Shown: one piece after another, positions 45,946 to 57,850 of the stretch
How the letters are laid out: every line of letters begins with the position of its first letter
How positions within the stretch are numbered: the stretch's first letter is position 1
NCBI RefSeq assembly: GCF_020283565.1
Contig: NC_060064.1
Span: forward strand, 12,048,337-12,112,336
Reading direction: 5' to 3'
Length of the DNA stretch: 64,000 nt
DNA from: Trifolium pratense
Lineage: Eukaryota; Streptophyta; Magnoliopsida; Fabales; Fabaceae
Translations under genes and position numbers: made by a program
The notes under the pieces: model-generated
Databases searched by the model: none
What the model was told of the DNA's origin: nothing
What the model saw: the letters and a program-made list of their open reading frames with translations, nothing else

Positions 45946-47528
45946 TTAGGGAAATTTATTTTTTGTCCACTTCAGTAAAAGGAAAATGAAGTTGAACACA
46001 TGCTTGTGTCCTTAGAGTGTGTTTGGATGAGGGATTCTAGAAATTCAAGGGATTTTAAATACTAGGCAATTCAATTGATTCAATTGAATTCCCTTGATTT
46101 TCAAATTCTAGTGTTTGGATAAAGTGTTGAAATTCCATCAATTGTAAAATTCTTTGTTTGGATAATGTAATTGAATTTCCTTCATTTAATTTTATTTATT
46201 TTAATAAAATAGACCCTAAACCCAAAAATTGGCCGAAAAAATGAAAAAATCGGCGGAAAAACCTAAAATCGGTCAAAAATCATAAATCGGCTGAAAAACC
46301 TAAAATCGATCAAAAGCTCTAAAATCGAATATAAACTCTAAAATCGGCTGAAAACCCAAAAAATTAATCGAAAACCCAAAAATCGACCCTAAACCCAAAA
46401 AATCGGCCGAAAAAGCCTAAAATCGGCTAAAAACCCAAAAATCGACTATAAACCCTAAAATCAACCGAAAAACCCAAAAATCAACTATAAACCCTAATAT
46501 CGGCCGAAAAATGGGTTTATAGTCGATTTTAGGTTTTCCGGCCGATTTTGGGGTTTATAGCCGATTTCAGGATTTTGGGTCGATTTTAGGTTTTCGGCCG
46601 AGTTTTTTCGGTTTAGGGACGATTTTAGATTCTTCGGCCGATTTTTTGGATGTTGGCCGATTTTGGGTTTTCGGTCGATTTTTTGGGTTTTCGGCCGATT
46701 TTAGGGTATATAGTCAATTTTTAGAATTTTGGCCGATTTTAGGTTTTTCTGCCGATTTTTTGGACTGCCGGCCGATTTTAGGGTTTATAGTCGATTTTTT
46801 GGATTTCGGCCGATTTTAGGTTTTCGGCCGATTTTTTGGGTTTTCGGTCGATTTTTGGTTTTTCGGCCGATTTTTTGGGTTTTCAGCCGATTTTAGGGTT
46901 TATAGTCGATTTTTGGAATTTTTGCCGATTTTAGATTTTTCTGCCGATTCTTCGGGTTGCCAGCCGATTTTAGGTTTCCGTCCGATTTTTGGGTTTTCGG
47001 TGATTTTTGATTTTTCGGCCGATTTTTTGGGTTTTCAACCGATTTTAGGGTTTATAGTCGATTTTTGGAATTTTGGCCGATTTTAGGTTTTTCTGCCGAT
47101 TTTTTGGGTTTTCGGCTGATTTTTGGGCTTTTGGCCGATTTTAGGTTTTTTCTGCCGATTTTTTAGATTTTAGGCCGATTTAGCTTTTATCGTCGATTTT
47201 AGGTTTTTCGGCTAATTTTAGGTTTTACGATCAATTAGTAATTTTTAAAAGTTTATAGAGAAGGAGGAATTTCAAATTCTTTGATTTTATGTGTCATTTT
47301 GAAATTCTTTAGATTTAACTTTAACAAAATACTTCATAAATTTCCATCATTTTGAAAATTCTTCAAATTTTCATCCAAACAATGGAATTCACCTCAAATC
47401 ATTTGAATTCCCTCAAAACATTACTTTACCTCAAAAAATTCCCCCATCCAAACACACTCTTAGGGAAATTTATTTTTTGTCCACTTCAGTAAAAGGAAAA
47501 TGAAGTTGAACACATGCCTGTGTCATTA
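45946..47528. repeat. 69-bp direct repeats flanking a transposon 3' of the RRP6-like gene
   Basis: The 69-bp sequence starting TTAGGGAAATTTATTTTTTG occurs at 45946-46014 and 47460-47528 with only two mismatches. The intervening 46015-47459 is a PIF/Harbinger-like element. Such long flanking duplications exceed the normal 3-bp target duplication. Confidence 0.95.
46015..47459. mobile_element. PIF/Harbinger-like element filled with CGGCCGATTTTAGG minisatellite
   Basis: Terminal repeats GAGTGTGTTTGGATGAGGG and CCCCCATCCAAACACACTC are bordered by TTA on both sides. Just inside the ends, both sides carry AATTCAAGG/CCTTGAATT-like blocks. The core is a degenerate repeat: 46210-46510 reads as AAATCGGCCGAAAAACC variants and 46510-47230 as the inverse CGGCCGATTTTAGGTTTT, so the core is itself a giant inverted repeat. 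No transposase is present. Confidence 0.8.
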
Positions 47529-47539
47529 AGTGTTGAAAG

Positions 47540-47731
47540 ATGCTTTCAGTCAAACGATCATCAGAAGATCATAAGCCGAAAAACATGCAGCTTATCAAAG
47601 TTTTGTTTGATTTTGAAGTGACAAAGAAACAAGTTAGTTTTGGAGAAGATAAAGAAAATGCTTCATCTCAAGGTAGTAAGAAGACATGTTCAACCTTAAA
47701 TGTGGGGGAACAGAAGCATTTCACAAAATAA
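47540..47731 (+). pseudogene. Possible displaced C-terminal exon of the RRP6-like gene
   Basis: A 63-residue frame includes SSEDHKPKNMQLIKV, FDFEVTKKQVSFGEDKEN and ASSQGSKKTCSTLNVGE. It resembles, from memory of the family, the basic FDY-x-x-A-x-K-x-V-x-FGE-type segment near the C-terminus of plant RRP6-like proteins. It lies 1.6 kb after the stop codon of that gene, beyond the inserted element and on the same strand. I infer it was once part of the gene. It could instead be a separate short gene or chance. Confidence 0.45.
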
Positions 47732-50591
47732 TTGCAGGCATTTGCAGCTTATGGGAATTGAAGTGGAACCTTCTATTAGTAAAATGAAAATATATTAGAT
47801 TATATGCTATGTAGTATGTACAAATGTATATTAGATTATATACCTTTATTAATGTCCTTTACTCAAAGTTGAACAAAATGAAGATCTCCAGTTCCTTTAG
47901 CTCTTGAAATCTTTTGATTATCTTTCTTTTTTATATAATGTCTCTTGTACCCAAATCTTCACTTCAATATTTTTTTTCTTAAAATTTTCTTCAAGGTTCT
48001 CTCCTAAGCATGACTTCTGAGCAGTCAGCACTCAGCACAATAGGTGATTTAAGAATATTTTATTTTTTTTCAAAATAAGGACTAAAATTAAAGGGATTAA
48101 TTTTAATATGAACAATTTTGTAGAAACTAAAATAAAACATCAATGATAAAAGATAAAAAGTTGTAAATTTGTAAGGATTAAAAACAAAAAATTGCATATT
48201 TGTAGGGATTAAAAAATATACTGTATTTAAATCTACATATTACTTTTTTATAATTGACATGACAATCGATCAATTAAGTGAATTTATTTTTATGGCTTAA
48301 ATAACATTTTTTTTTGTCAGGCAACCTAGTGGCTAGAAATTCCACCTTTTTAAGATGGATAAGTGGAGTGTACGAGATTTGAACCCGGCTCCTGCATATA
48401 AAATGTTGATGTCCCTATAAACTGAGCTAAGTTTACGGGGATTGGCTTAACGTATTTACTCTCTACAATGTTAGCAAATTTCAGTTTATTCACCTATAAT
48501 TTTTTTTTAAAAAATAAATTATTTTTTTTTAAAAAAAAATTATTCTCCTCAAATGTTAAAATTCCATCGAATATGTTGGTTTAAGATTTCGTCAGTTTAA
48601 CCCCACACTAAACATACCACATATGCTAAATCATTTATTTTTAATTTAAGCTGTCTAGTTCATAAATATTTGGTTTAACCTACTTTCTAATTTCTAATAT
48701 AATATTGTTTCAAAGTTCAAACGTAACTTTTTATTTTAATTTATTTTTTAGTTTATCAAAGTTATTAATATTGTAATTGTTACCTATAAATAGTATGTAC
48801 CCAAAAAATCAAATAATTAGTTAATTTAAAATATACAAAAAAAGAACTAATTAATATGTATGACTTTCCATGCAAGATAGTTTATGTATATTTAATTATT
48901 ATTTTTAATGTATATATATCAGAAGCATCTTATAGTTCATGGTTATTTATAAATAATTTGTTATTTTTAATTAAATAAATTTAAATATTAATTAGAGAAA
49001 TTAAAACAGTAAATTTGTGAATAGTTAGTTATCAGAATAAACAAAAATAAATATGGATTTGATACACATCACTCTAAATGCTGGTGGTTAGAAGTTCAAT
49101 TTATGAATCTTTGTATGAAAAAAATTTGGTTGAAATGAGATAATTTATCTTGTGTGTCCCATAGGTTTTCCTACAAAGATTAATCATCTCTAATAATGGC
49201 ACTGAAGACTTCTACAGTTTATGGTAACAAAAAAAAAGTGCGTAAATTTAATAATTTTGATATTAAAAAAGCTAAAATAATTTTCTATATTTTGTTAAAC
49301 AAAACAGAGTTCAATCCCATAAGTATAGTTTAATTGACAGCTATCAGAGACATTATTAAAGATACCGAAGTTTCAAATCCCAAATTCTCTATTTCTTCAC
49401 ACTAAGTGTGTGTGAGTCTAACTAATAAATTATTTGAACAAAAAAAACTCAAAACTGTTGAAAATAACTGGCAATCACTAAATTAAGGTAACATTTAGCC
49501 AAGAGCATCCAAGTTTGAAAATTACATGCATCAAGTTTATGTCCTCATTCACATGAAAATGATTTTTGAGATAAGATGATGAGCCAGTGTTTCCTCTGAT
49601 GCTGACTATGTGATTTTTGTCTCTTCAAAATATAATACAAAATATAACACAACTTGCGAGAGAAAATGAGAGAGATCCTACTAGTCCCACAATATATTCA
49701 TGATGGTTTTTCAAATCAGACAATGCACATATCCTCTCTTAAGTGAGAGAGAATTTGTTGTTTGAATTTTGAAGAACATTTGTTAAAAAATATCATTATC
49801 TCAAATAAACTTTTAATGCTAAGGAAGTATTAAGTTATCCTAAGCACATAATAATCTATAGTGGTCTGAAGATCATCGCTGAACAACTATAGAAATAAAT
49901 TTGACATTACATCTTAAACAAAAATTTTAAGGTTTTATATTTCTCTCATTTATAAAATGTTCAATATCGACTTCTCTATCTAATATGAGACACTACGGAC
50001 TATACACATGCGAAAAGAGGCCACTTGTGACACATGGTTATAGACTATGAAGTGTGAAACAATTTCTGATTTCTTTTAACATTTTCAAATTTTATAAATC
50101 TCAATGTGGTTTTCTGTGGTCATGCACATGACATCACACATCCATTTCTCATTTTTGTAGATCACATTATGTACCACAAGCCAATTAGTACATCACAATT
50201 TTCACACATCAAATCGATTGATTAATTCACATAAGAAATGTAGATGTTACATGTACTTTATGTTAGCTGTTTGATTTTGAGATAACCAGCAGCTTAGATA
50301 GAAGAAGTAAAGCAATTCAATCCTATGTAAAAAATATGCTTTAATGTAAAACGACTTCATTAAAAACAAAAACAAAACAGCACAATCAGAGCAAATTAGA
50401 ATAAACTATTGGGTTGGGACGAGACATCTCGTGTGTTCTACAAATTGGCTGATAGAGATTAGTCAATGCACAACTTCGACTATAAGTATTTTTAACAATC
50501 TCCTTGTAAAAATTCTTAAAGGTCATATTTTGAAAATACTCTTTGGAATAAATCAAATATTTTATATACTCGCATTTGTCTTTATGTATTA
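47732..50591. other. AT-rich intergenic DNA with SINE remnants
   Basis: No gene seen. A minus-strand SINE of the 2290-2420 family lies at about 48316-48440 (minus strand: TTAGCTCAGTTTATAGGG, GGGTTCAAATCTC, ACTCCACTTATCC). A weaker one (AGTTTAATTGACAGC ... AGTTTCAAATCCC) lies at about 49330-49400. Confidence 0.6.
48316..48440 (-). mobile_element. tRNA-derived SINE (same family as 2290-2420)
   Basis: Read on the minus strand: CCCCGTAAACTTAGCTCAG (box A), GCCGGGTTCAAATCTCG (box B), then ACACTCCACTTATCCATC and GGTGGAATTTCTAGCCACT. This is the best preserved of the four local copies. No target duplication was recognised. Confidence 0.7.
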
Positions 50592-50600
50592 ATAAAAAAA

Positions 50601-51772
50601 GGGTAAATAGGGTTTTACCCCCTGCAAAATAAGCTAATTTTGCATTACCCCCTGCAAAAAAAAAACTTGAGATTACCCCCCTGCAATATGAAGATTCTCT
50701 CTTTTTACCCCCCTGCTTGACAACTTGGCATAGAATCTTTATTTTTTATGAGGTGGCATGCATATGTGGCATTTATTTTATTTTTATTTTTTTAATTTGC
50801 ACATGTCATTTTTATTATTAAATAAATTGGTGACAAATATTTAAAAAATTCCACTTAATTAGTTTTTAAAAAAATAAAAAATATTGTGTCAAAAAAAAAT
50901 TATTAAAAATAAAATATGTTAATTCAAAAAGATATGTTAATCCATTGTTTCTAACGCAAAAAAAAAAAAAAAAAAAAAAAAACTCACAATCTTTTCCTGT
51001 AACATAACACAAATCTTTCTCTTTCTCAAAACCCAAAATTATTTTTTCTCTAACACAAACTCAGAATCCCAGAATCCTTTTTCTCTAAAATAAAACCTAG
51101 AAATCCGCCGAATCACTCCGCCGAATTCATCGAAACAAATGATTGATGAAGAACAAAGGCAGGAACTACGAACCGGATTTCCTATAAAGGCAGAAACTGG
51201 GTTTTTGAATTTATGGGTTAGGGATTGAATTGATGGGATGAAGAATTGGGAAGAAGAATTATGTTTTTGGGTTAGGAAGAAATTGGGTTGTTGCAAAGGG
51301 ATGAAGAATAGAAGAACAAAAGAAATTTATGATTATGTTTCTAGGTTTACCGAGATTGATTTTTGGAAGAAAAAAAATTGGGTTCTTTTTGGATTGTTGT
51401 TCTTGGTGGTGTTGATGATTTTGTTGATGTTGTTGTTGTTCTTGGTGGTGTTGATGTTGTTGTTTTTGTTGAATGATGAAAGTTATCGTGGTAGAGATGA
51501 AAGAGAAATTAGAAAAGAATTTATTATTATTTTTTTAATTTTTAGTTTATTTAATAATAAAAATGACATGTGCAAATTAAAAAAAATTAAAAAAAAATTA
51601 AATGCCACATATGCATGCCACCTCATAAAAAATAAAGATTCTATGCCAAGTTGTCAAGCAGGGGGTAAAAAGAGAGAATCTTAATATTGCAGGGGGTAAT
51701 CCGAAGTTTTTTTTTGCAGGGGGGTAATGCAAAATTGGCTTATTTTGCAGGGGGGTAAAACCCTATTTACTC
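50601..51772. mobile_element. Mutator-like element with about 230-bp inverted ends
   Basis: Ends GGGTAAATAGGGTTTTACCC and GGGTAAAACCCTATTTACTC are inverted, and similarity continues for about 230 bp (both with TACCCCCTGCTTGACAACTT-type and ATGAGGTGGCATGCATATG blocks). Nine-bp duplications ATAAAAAAA flank it (50592-50600, 51773-51781). The frame at 51238-51684 is low-complexity (leucine and valine runs) and lies partly in the terminal repeat, so it is not a credible gene. Confidence 0.85.
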
Positions 51773-51809
51773 ATAAAAAAAATATAGTTAAAGTGTCTGA
51801 ATTTTCTCT

Positions 51810-53498
51810 ATGCTCATGAATTTCACTTTCAAGGCTTCACGACAAACATCGATAACGGCACCGAAACCGCCTGACCCTCCAGATAATAGTGGGGATAAGG
51901 GAATGCTAGATGCGGGAAACAAAGATGGAACAAACAAATCAACAAAGCCAATTCTCATGTCCTTCCGTGACAAGGTTTTGGGATCGCAACCTTTTGCTAC
52001 AAGGGAAAAAGTTGATCTGGTGGCGAAAAATCTAGCACAAGTCGAACACATCAAGGGGAATAGATTGCTTCCAATGCTTCATGTTCAAGATACTGTGTTG
52101 GAGGAGCTTAGTCTTCCGTATAAAGAGTGTCTGGTTGTGAAACTTCTCGACAAAAGGCTTGGATACAACATGATGAAGACAAATCTCGAAGCGATTTGGA
52201 AACTAAAGGGAGGATTTGATCTTATGGAGGTAGGGAATTCTTTCTTCATGGTCAAATTTGCTGAGGAGGAAGATAAAAACAAGGTAATAAATGGTGGCCC
52301 GTGGATGATATTTGATCGTTACTTAGCTTTTCGTCAATGGTATCCCACTTTTAATGCCGCAACAGCCACGATAGATAAAACAATGGCATGGATACGTATC
52401 CCGAGTTTGAATCTAGTTTATTATGACGAGAGTCTGTTATGGGCGGTGGCATCGATGGTGGGAACACCGGTGAAGGTTGACATGCATACATTAAGAGTGG
52501 CACGGGGAAAGTTTGCAAGATTATGCGTTGAAATAGATCTCACAAAACCTGTCGTGGGAAAAGTGGGAATCAATGGAGAGTGGTATCAAGTCCAGTATGA
52601 GGGCCTGCATGTTATTTGCACTCGGTGTGGCCGCTATGGTCATATTTTAAAGGACTGCACTCAAAAAAACAAATCTGCAACTGCTGCACCAGAAGTACAA
52701 GCTTCTCCGATCACCGCTGCGCCGGAAGTTGCAGCAGCAATGGTAACAAATGAAAAAGGAAACGAAATTAATGGAGGTAGCAAAATATCAGGAGAAATCA
52801 TTAAGGAGATTATGACCAAAACGGATAATTTAGGCATTAATGATGATTCTGATTTTTTGCATGGTGATTGGATAAAAGTTGAGAGGAAAAAAAGAATAAA
52901 TAAGGATAATAGGCGTGGACCTGGTGGAGTTATGAAAGAAACAAATTTTTAAAATCTCAGGAATAGAATCAATGATTTGAATGTTGAAAATGTTGATCTT
53001 TTGCATGGAAATAGGAGTAACGGTAACAACTCTTCTAATGCAAGCATTAAAGTAGGAAAAAATAAACAAAAAAGATCAAGAGGTGATAGTGGGCCAAATA
53101 AGATAGACACAAAAAATGGCAAACATAATCATACTACTAGGCCAAGTAATGTGCTCGAAGGAAGGTCCAAGACACCTATAATTAATATGCCACAAAAATC
53201 TGATTATATTGAAGAAAATGGACCAGGTGTCAAAACTTGTGCAAAATTGGATATACCCCAATCTAGCGGTGTTAACGGCATCAATTCAAAGGGAGCCGGG
53301 AATAATATTTTGTCAAATATTATTACTAATGGAGAAGAATCTTCACAAAAGCATGCTATCAGTTCAACTCCACGTGATGAAAGTGCTTTGGCACATGCTA
53401 TTAATAATAATAGTAATGAAGTTCAAGACACTACTAGCAAGATGGATGGCGATGATCAAATGGGCCACGCCCATGATATCCAAATGCAAATAAACTGA
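51810..53498 (+). pseudogene. LINE ORF1 (DUF4283 + CCHC zinc knuckle), one nonsense codon
   Basis: The frame is continuous from the ATG at 51810 to the TGA at 53496-53498 except for a TAA at 52950-52952. The N-terminal half has a DUF4283-type domain (GYNMMKTNLEAIWKLKGGFD, then GGPWMIFDRYLAFRQW, then WIRIPSLNLVYY). It is followed by the zinc knuckle CTRCGRYGHILKDC at about residues 270-283. The C-terminal part is polar and asparagine-rich. ORF1 proteins of plant LINEs bind the element's RNA. The stop overlaps the ORF2 start as TGATG. Confidence 0.9.
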
Positions 53499-56400
53499 TG
53501 TGGTGTGCACACGACAGTTTCTTGTATCCTTTTATTTATTTTTTAATTTTAATGATTGTGATTTCTTGGAATTGTAGGGGTGCTCAAGGATTGAATTTTC
53601 GTAGAGCACTCAATAATTTTTGCAGGAAAAACAAAGTGGATGTGGTGGCTTTGCAAGAGACTCGGTGTAGCGGCAATGTAGCTCGTGCGACAATCAAGAA
53701 GCTTGGGTTCAAGAATTACATTGTGTCTGAAGCTCAAGGTTTCTCAGGTGGCATTTGGTTACTTTGGAATAGGCAAGATATTGAGTTTGAGGTAATACAT
53801 AATAATTTTCATTTTATCCACGTTAAAGTAAAGGAAAAAGATGTTGATTCTTGGCTACTTACGGTGGTTTATGCGAGCCCTCGCGATAATGAAAGAGATA
53901 CAACTCGACATCAGTTAGTGGAACTTGCAGCTAATATTTAGATTCCTTGGCTGATGATGGGGGACTTCAATGAGATTGCAAGTCTTGATGAGAAAAAAGG
54001 AGGAGTTCAACCCGATCTCAGAAAATGTTTAAACTTTTTCAACTGGATTAATGAATGTAGATTGATGGAGGTTACTACTATAGGAACTAAATTTACTTGG
54101 AGATGTCCTAAGTGGAACGGGCGTGACAGAGTTTTCAAAAAACTCGATCGTGTTCTCTGCAATGTGGAGTGGAGATTAAAATATCATGAGGGTTTTGCTA
54201 AGGTCCTTCCTAGAGTTCAGTCTGATCACCATCCAATTATGGTTCTTTCGGAGGGGGAGCCCTTTAATGGAGGTAATCGTCCTTTTAGGTTTGAGGCAGC
54301 CTGGATCACTCATGAGGATTTTCATAGACTTTTGTGTGAAAAATGGGAGAGAGGCTCTGATTTGCTCAATTCTATTTCTAGTCTTACGCCCCACTTAAGA
54401 GAATGGAATCTTGAAATTTTTGGAAATATTTTCAAAAGAAAGAAGCAGCTTTTGGCAAGAATAAATGGGATTCAAAATAGTCCAAACTATGGGTATAGTA
54501 ATTTCCTTGAGAACCTTGAGAAAGAGCTTCTGGAGCATCTTGCTTTAACCCTTTACCAAGAAGAGTGTCATTGGTTTCAAAAGTCTCGGAGCAAGTGGAT
54601 TACAGATGGAGATCGGAGCACTAAATACTATCACACCAAAACAATCATCCGAAAGCGCAAAAATAAAATTTTGTCCCTACGGGATGATTCTGGTGTGTGG
54701 GTTAGTGACCCAGATATATTGAAAAACCTTGTGCGTAATTTTTTTATAGACTTATTTAAAGAGGATACAATTATACGTGACTCCGTTGTTTCTTGGACCA
54801 CTTACCCGAATGTTGTGGAAGATCATCATGACAGACTTAGTGCTAATGTCCAAATCAATGAGTGCAAAAGAGCTTTATTTGATATGGGTCCGCATAAGGC
54901 TCCTGGCGAAGATGGTTACCCTGCTATCTTTTTTCAAAAGTGCTGGGATACAATAGCAGTTTCCCTGTTTAACTTTGTCAACCAGGTTTGGCTAAACCCT
55001 TCTCTTATTTCCTTTATTAATAATACCCTTCTTGTGATGATTCCAAAAATTGATAAACCAGAATTTGTTTCTCAGTTTAGACCTATTTCCTTATGTAATG
55101 TTATTTACAAAATAATTTCTAAAGTGATTGTTAACAGGATTAAACCGTTGCTTGATAGTATTATTTCTCCATATCAGTCTAGTTTTATCCCAGGTCGAAG
55201 CATTCACCACAACATTATTGTAGCTCAAGAAATGGTGCACGCCATGTCCAAAATGAAAGGACAAAAGGGTTTTATGTCTATAAAAATTGATCTTGAAAAA
55301 GCTTATGATCGTCTTAATTGGAACTTTGTGAAGAATTGTCTGGAGGAGTGTAAATTTCATCCGCAAGTCATCCAACTCATCCATCATTGCATTTCTTCTC
55401 CTTCATACAAAATAATGTGGAACGGTGAAAAAACAGATACATTTTATCCATCTAGAGGAATTAGGCAAGGGGACCCTCTTTCCCCGTACCTATTTGTCAT
55501 TTGTATGGATAAACTGTCTCACATGATAGCTGATCAGGTAGAAGCTAAGTATTGGATTCCTATGCGTGTATGCAGGTATGGTCCACAAATCTCTCATTTA
55601 CTTTTTGCCGATGATCTTCTTCTTTTTGCAGAAGCCTCTGTTGAACAGGCTCATTGTGTTTTGCACTGCCTGGATTTGTTTTGCCAAGCTTCTGGACAAA
55701 AGATTAATAAACATAAAACCCATGTGTACTTTTCCAAGAATGTTGATACTCAACATCGCGAGGAAATTTTACATCACACAGGTTTTAATCAGGTCAATAG
55801 TTTAGGCAGGTACCTTGGGGCTAACCTTACTCCGGGAAGGAATTCATGAGGACATTTTAGCCATATTGTTAGCAAAATTCAGAGTAAGTTGAGTGGTTGG
55901 AAACAACAATGTTTAAATTTTGCAGGTAGGATTACTCTATCTAAGTCTGTCATCAGCACAATTCCTTACTACCATATGCAGTATGGTAAGATCCCCAAAA
56001 CCATTTGTGACGAGGTCGATAAAATACAGCGTGACTTCTTATGGGGTGATTCAGAACAAGGAAGAAAAGCCCATTTGATCAGTTGGGATGTTTGTTGTCT
56101 TCCTAAAATTGATGGAGGGCTTGGATTACGGCAAACTCATAATATGAATGAAGCTTTTCTCATGAAGATTCTTTGGAACCTGATTAAAAATCCGAACAAC
56201 CTTTGGTGTAGAGTTCTCCACAGTAAATATGGGCGTAATAAAGACCTCATTGCTAGTATTATTGCGCAACCTTACGACTCTCCTCTTTGGAAAGCCTTGG
56301 CAGGTATTTGGGATGATTTTCATCGTCATGTTGTGTGGCAAATTGGAGATGGTCGTTATACTAATTTCTGGTTGGACAAGTGGGCTCCCAATAAAGGTGC

Positions 56401-57677
56401 ACTTATTAATATTAGTAATCAGACCTACACTGATACTACTCTTACAGTTAAGGATGCTCTAAACTCTTCAGGAAATTGGGACCTTGATTTCCTTATGATC
56501 AATTTACCAGCTAACGTTGTGAGTCAGGTTCTCGCTCTTCCAGCTCCTACGGATGAGGATGGTCCTGACATTATTGGGTGGAGTGGAACCAATACCCATA
56601 ACTTCACAGTTCAAAGTGCTTATTCCTTGCAACATCAAAATTGTTCATAGGTTGAGGGAGACTGGAAGACTCTTTGGAAATGGCCCGGCCCTCATCGCAT
56701 CCAAACCTTCATTTGGTTGGCTGCGCATGGGCGCATCCTTACTAATTTTCGAAGAAGTAGATGGGGTAGTGGAATATCTCCTACTTGCCCGTGTTGTGGG
56801 AATGAAGACGAGACTGTCCTTCATGTGCTTCGTGACTGCATTCACGCAACTCAGGTATGGCTTCATATTGTGCCTTCTAATTTTATAACTAATTTCTTTT
56901 CCTTTGATTATAGGGACTGGATTTTCAATAACATTAATAGGAAAGAGGTTGGGACGAGCATATATAGATGGCAGACCACCTTCATGACAACATGCTGGTA
57001 TTTATGGAAGTGGAGAAATAAAACTATCTTTGAAGCTGACTTCAGAAGACCGAATAATCCAACTGTTTTGATCCAGAGATTCATTAAGGATATTGAAGAC
57101 TCCACAATGAAGTCTCTCTGCAGAGGGCCTAAATTGAAGGACACTATCTACATAGGATGGAAGCGACCGGGCGAAGGATGGGTCAAACTCAACAGCGATG
57201 GTGCATGCAAGAATAAGGGAGAGGTTGCTGGTTGCGGTGGTCTTTTTTCGAGATTCAGATGGTAGATGGATTAAAGGCTACACCAAGAAGATTGGAACTT
57301 GTGATGCATTACAAGCTGAGATGTGGGGTTTGTATTTGGGTTTGGACATGGCCTGGAGGGAACAATTTTCTCATCTTATAGTGGAAAGTGACTCAAAGAT
57401 TTTGATTGACATGATCTTTGGCGATTTCATGTTTAATGGGAATATCCCAATTTTAGTTCAACGTATCATGAAGCTGCTAAATATGAATTGGCATGTGCGA
57501 ATCAACCATAACTGGCGCGAAGGAAATCGGAGTGCTGATTGGCTGGCTAACTCTAGCATTATGGTGGATCATTCCAATTTGATCATTTTGGAGTGTGCTC
57601 CGAGTGAGCTGCAACAAATTCTCTTTGATGATATTTCTGGAGCTTGCATGCCTAGAAATGTGAAGTTAATAATGTAG
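53498..57677 (+). pseudogene. LINE ORF2 (endonuclease, reverse transcriptase, RNase H), broken
   Basis: One frame runs from the ATG at 53498 through stops at 53939-53941 (TAG), 55847-55849 (TGA) and 56648-56650 (TAG) to about 57245, where a 1-nt shift near a T-run moves the reading to the frame ending at 57677. Domains in order: APE-type endonuclease (ISWNCRGAQG, QETRCSG, GDFNEI, SDHHPI); reverse transcriptase (IPKIDKPEFVSQFRPISLCN, GRSIHHNI, KIDLEKAYDRLNW, RQGDPLSPYLF, and the catalytic LFADDLLLF near 55601); a zf-RVT zinc-binding region (CPCCGNEDETVLHVLRDC); and an RNase H domain with LNSDGACK, ALQAEMWGL, VESDSK and WREGNRSADWLA. It cannot act without readthrough. Confidence 0.92.
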
Positions 57678-57737
57678 TTTCTTTCTCTCTTGGGTTTTGC
57701 CCTCTATTGTACCCAAAAAAAAAAATATAGTTAAAGT

Positions 57738-57850
57738 TTCATGAGCTTAATTCAGTTGGTAAGGACATCACACTATATGTTCAGGAGTCGGGATTCAAAC
57801 TCCAAACACTCTGCTTATTAACATTTAAGATGAAATTTTTAACCAGTAAC
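57738..57850 (+). mobile_element. tRNA-derived SINE remnant
   Basis: GAGCTTAATTCAGTTGGTAAGG (box A region), GTCGGGATTCAAACTCC (box B region), ACACTCTGCTTATTAAC and TTTTTAACCAGTAACC match the 2290-2420 family. It directly follows the LINE's target duplication, so the LINE landed next to a SINE. Confidence 0.65.

Larger units (their letters stand above)
51795..57723 (+). mobile_element. Full-length L1-type LINE (5.9 kb), inactivated
   Basis: Identical 14-bp duplications AATATAGTTAAAGT at 51781-51794 and 57724-57737 delimit it. Order: short 5' leader, ORF1, ORF2 (endonuclease, reverse transcriptase, zinc-binding region, RNase H), about 45-nt 3' UTR and an A-tail. All domains are present, but ORF1 has one nonsense codon and ORF2 has three plus a frameshift. 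It is inserted immediately beside the Mutator-like element ending at 51772. Confidence 0.95.

Noticed and set aside
46210..47230. Telomere-derived sequence because of TTTAGGG words
   Set aside because: TTTAGGG occurs only as part of longer CGGCCGATTTTAGGGTTT units, not as a tandem heptamer.
51238..51684. 148-residue protein with a leucine/valine-rich segment
   Set aside because: It lies inside the Mutator-like element, its hydrophobic run comes from a TTG/GTT repeat, and its end is in the terminal inverted repeat.
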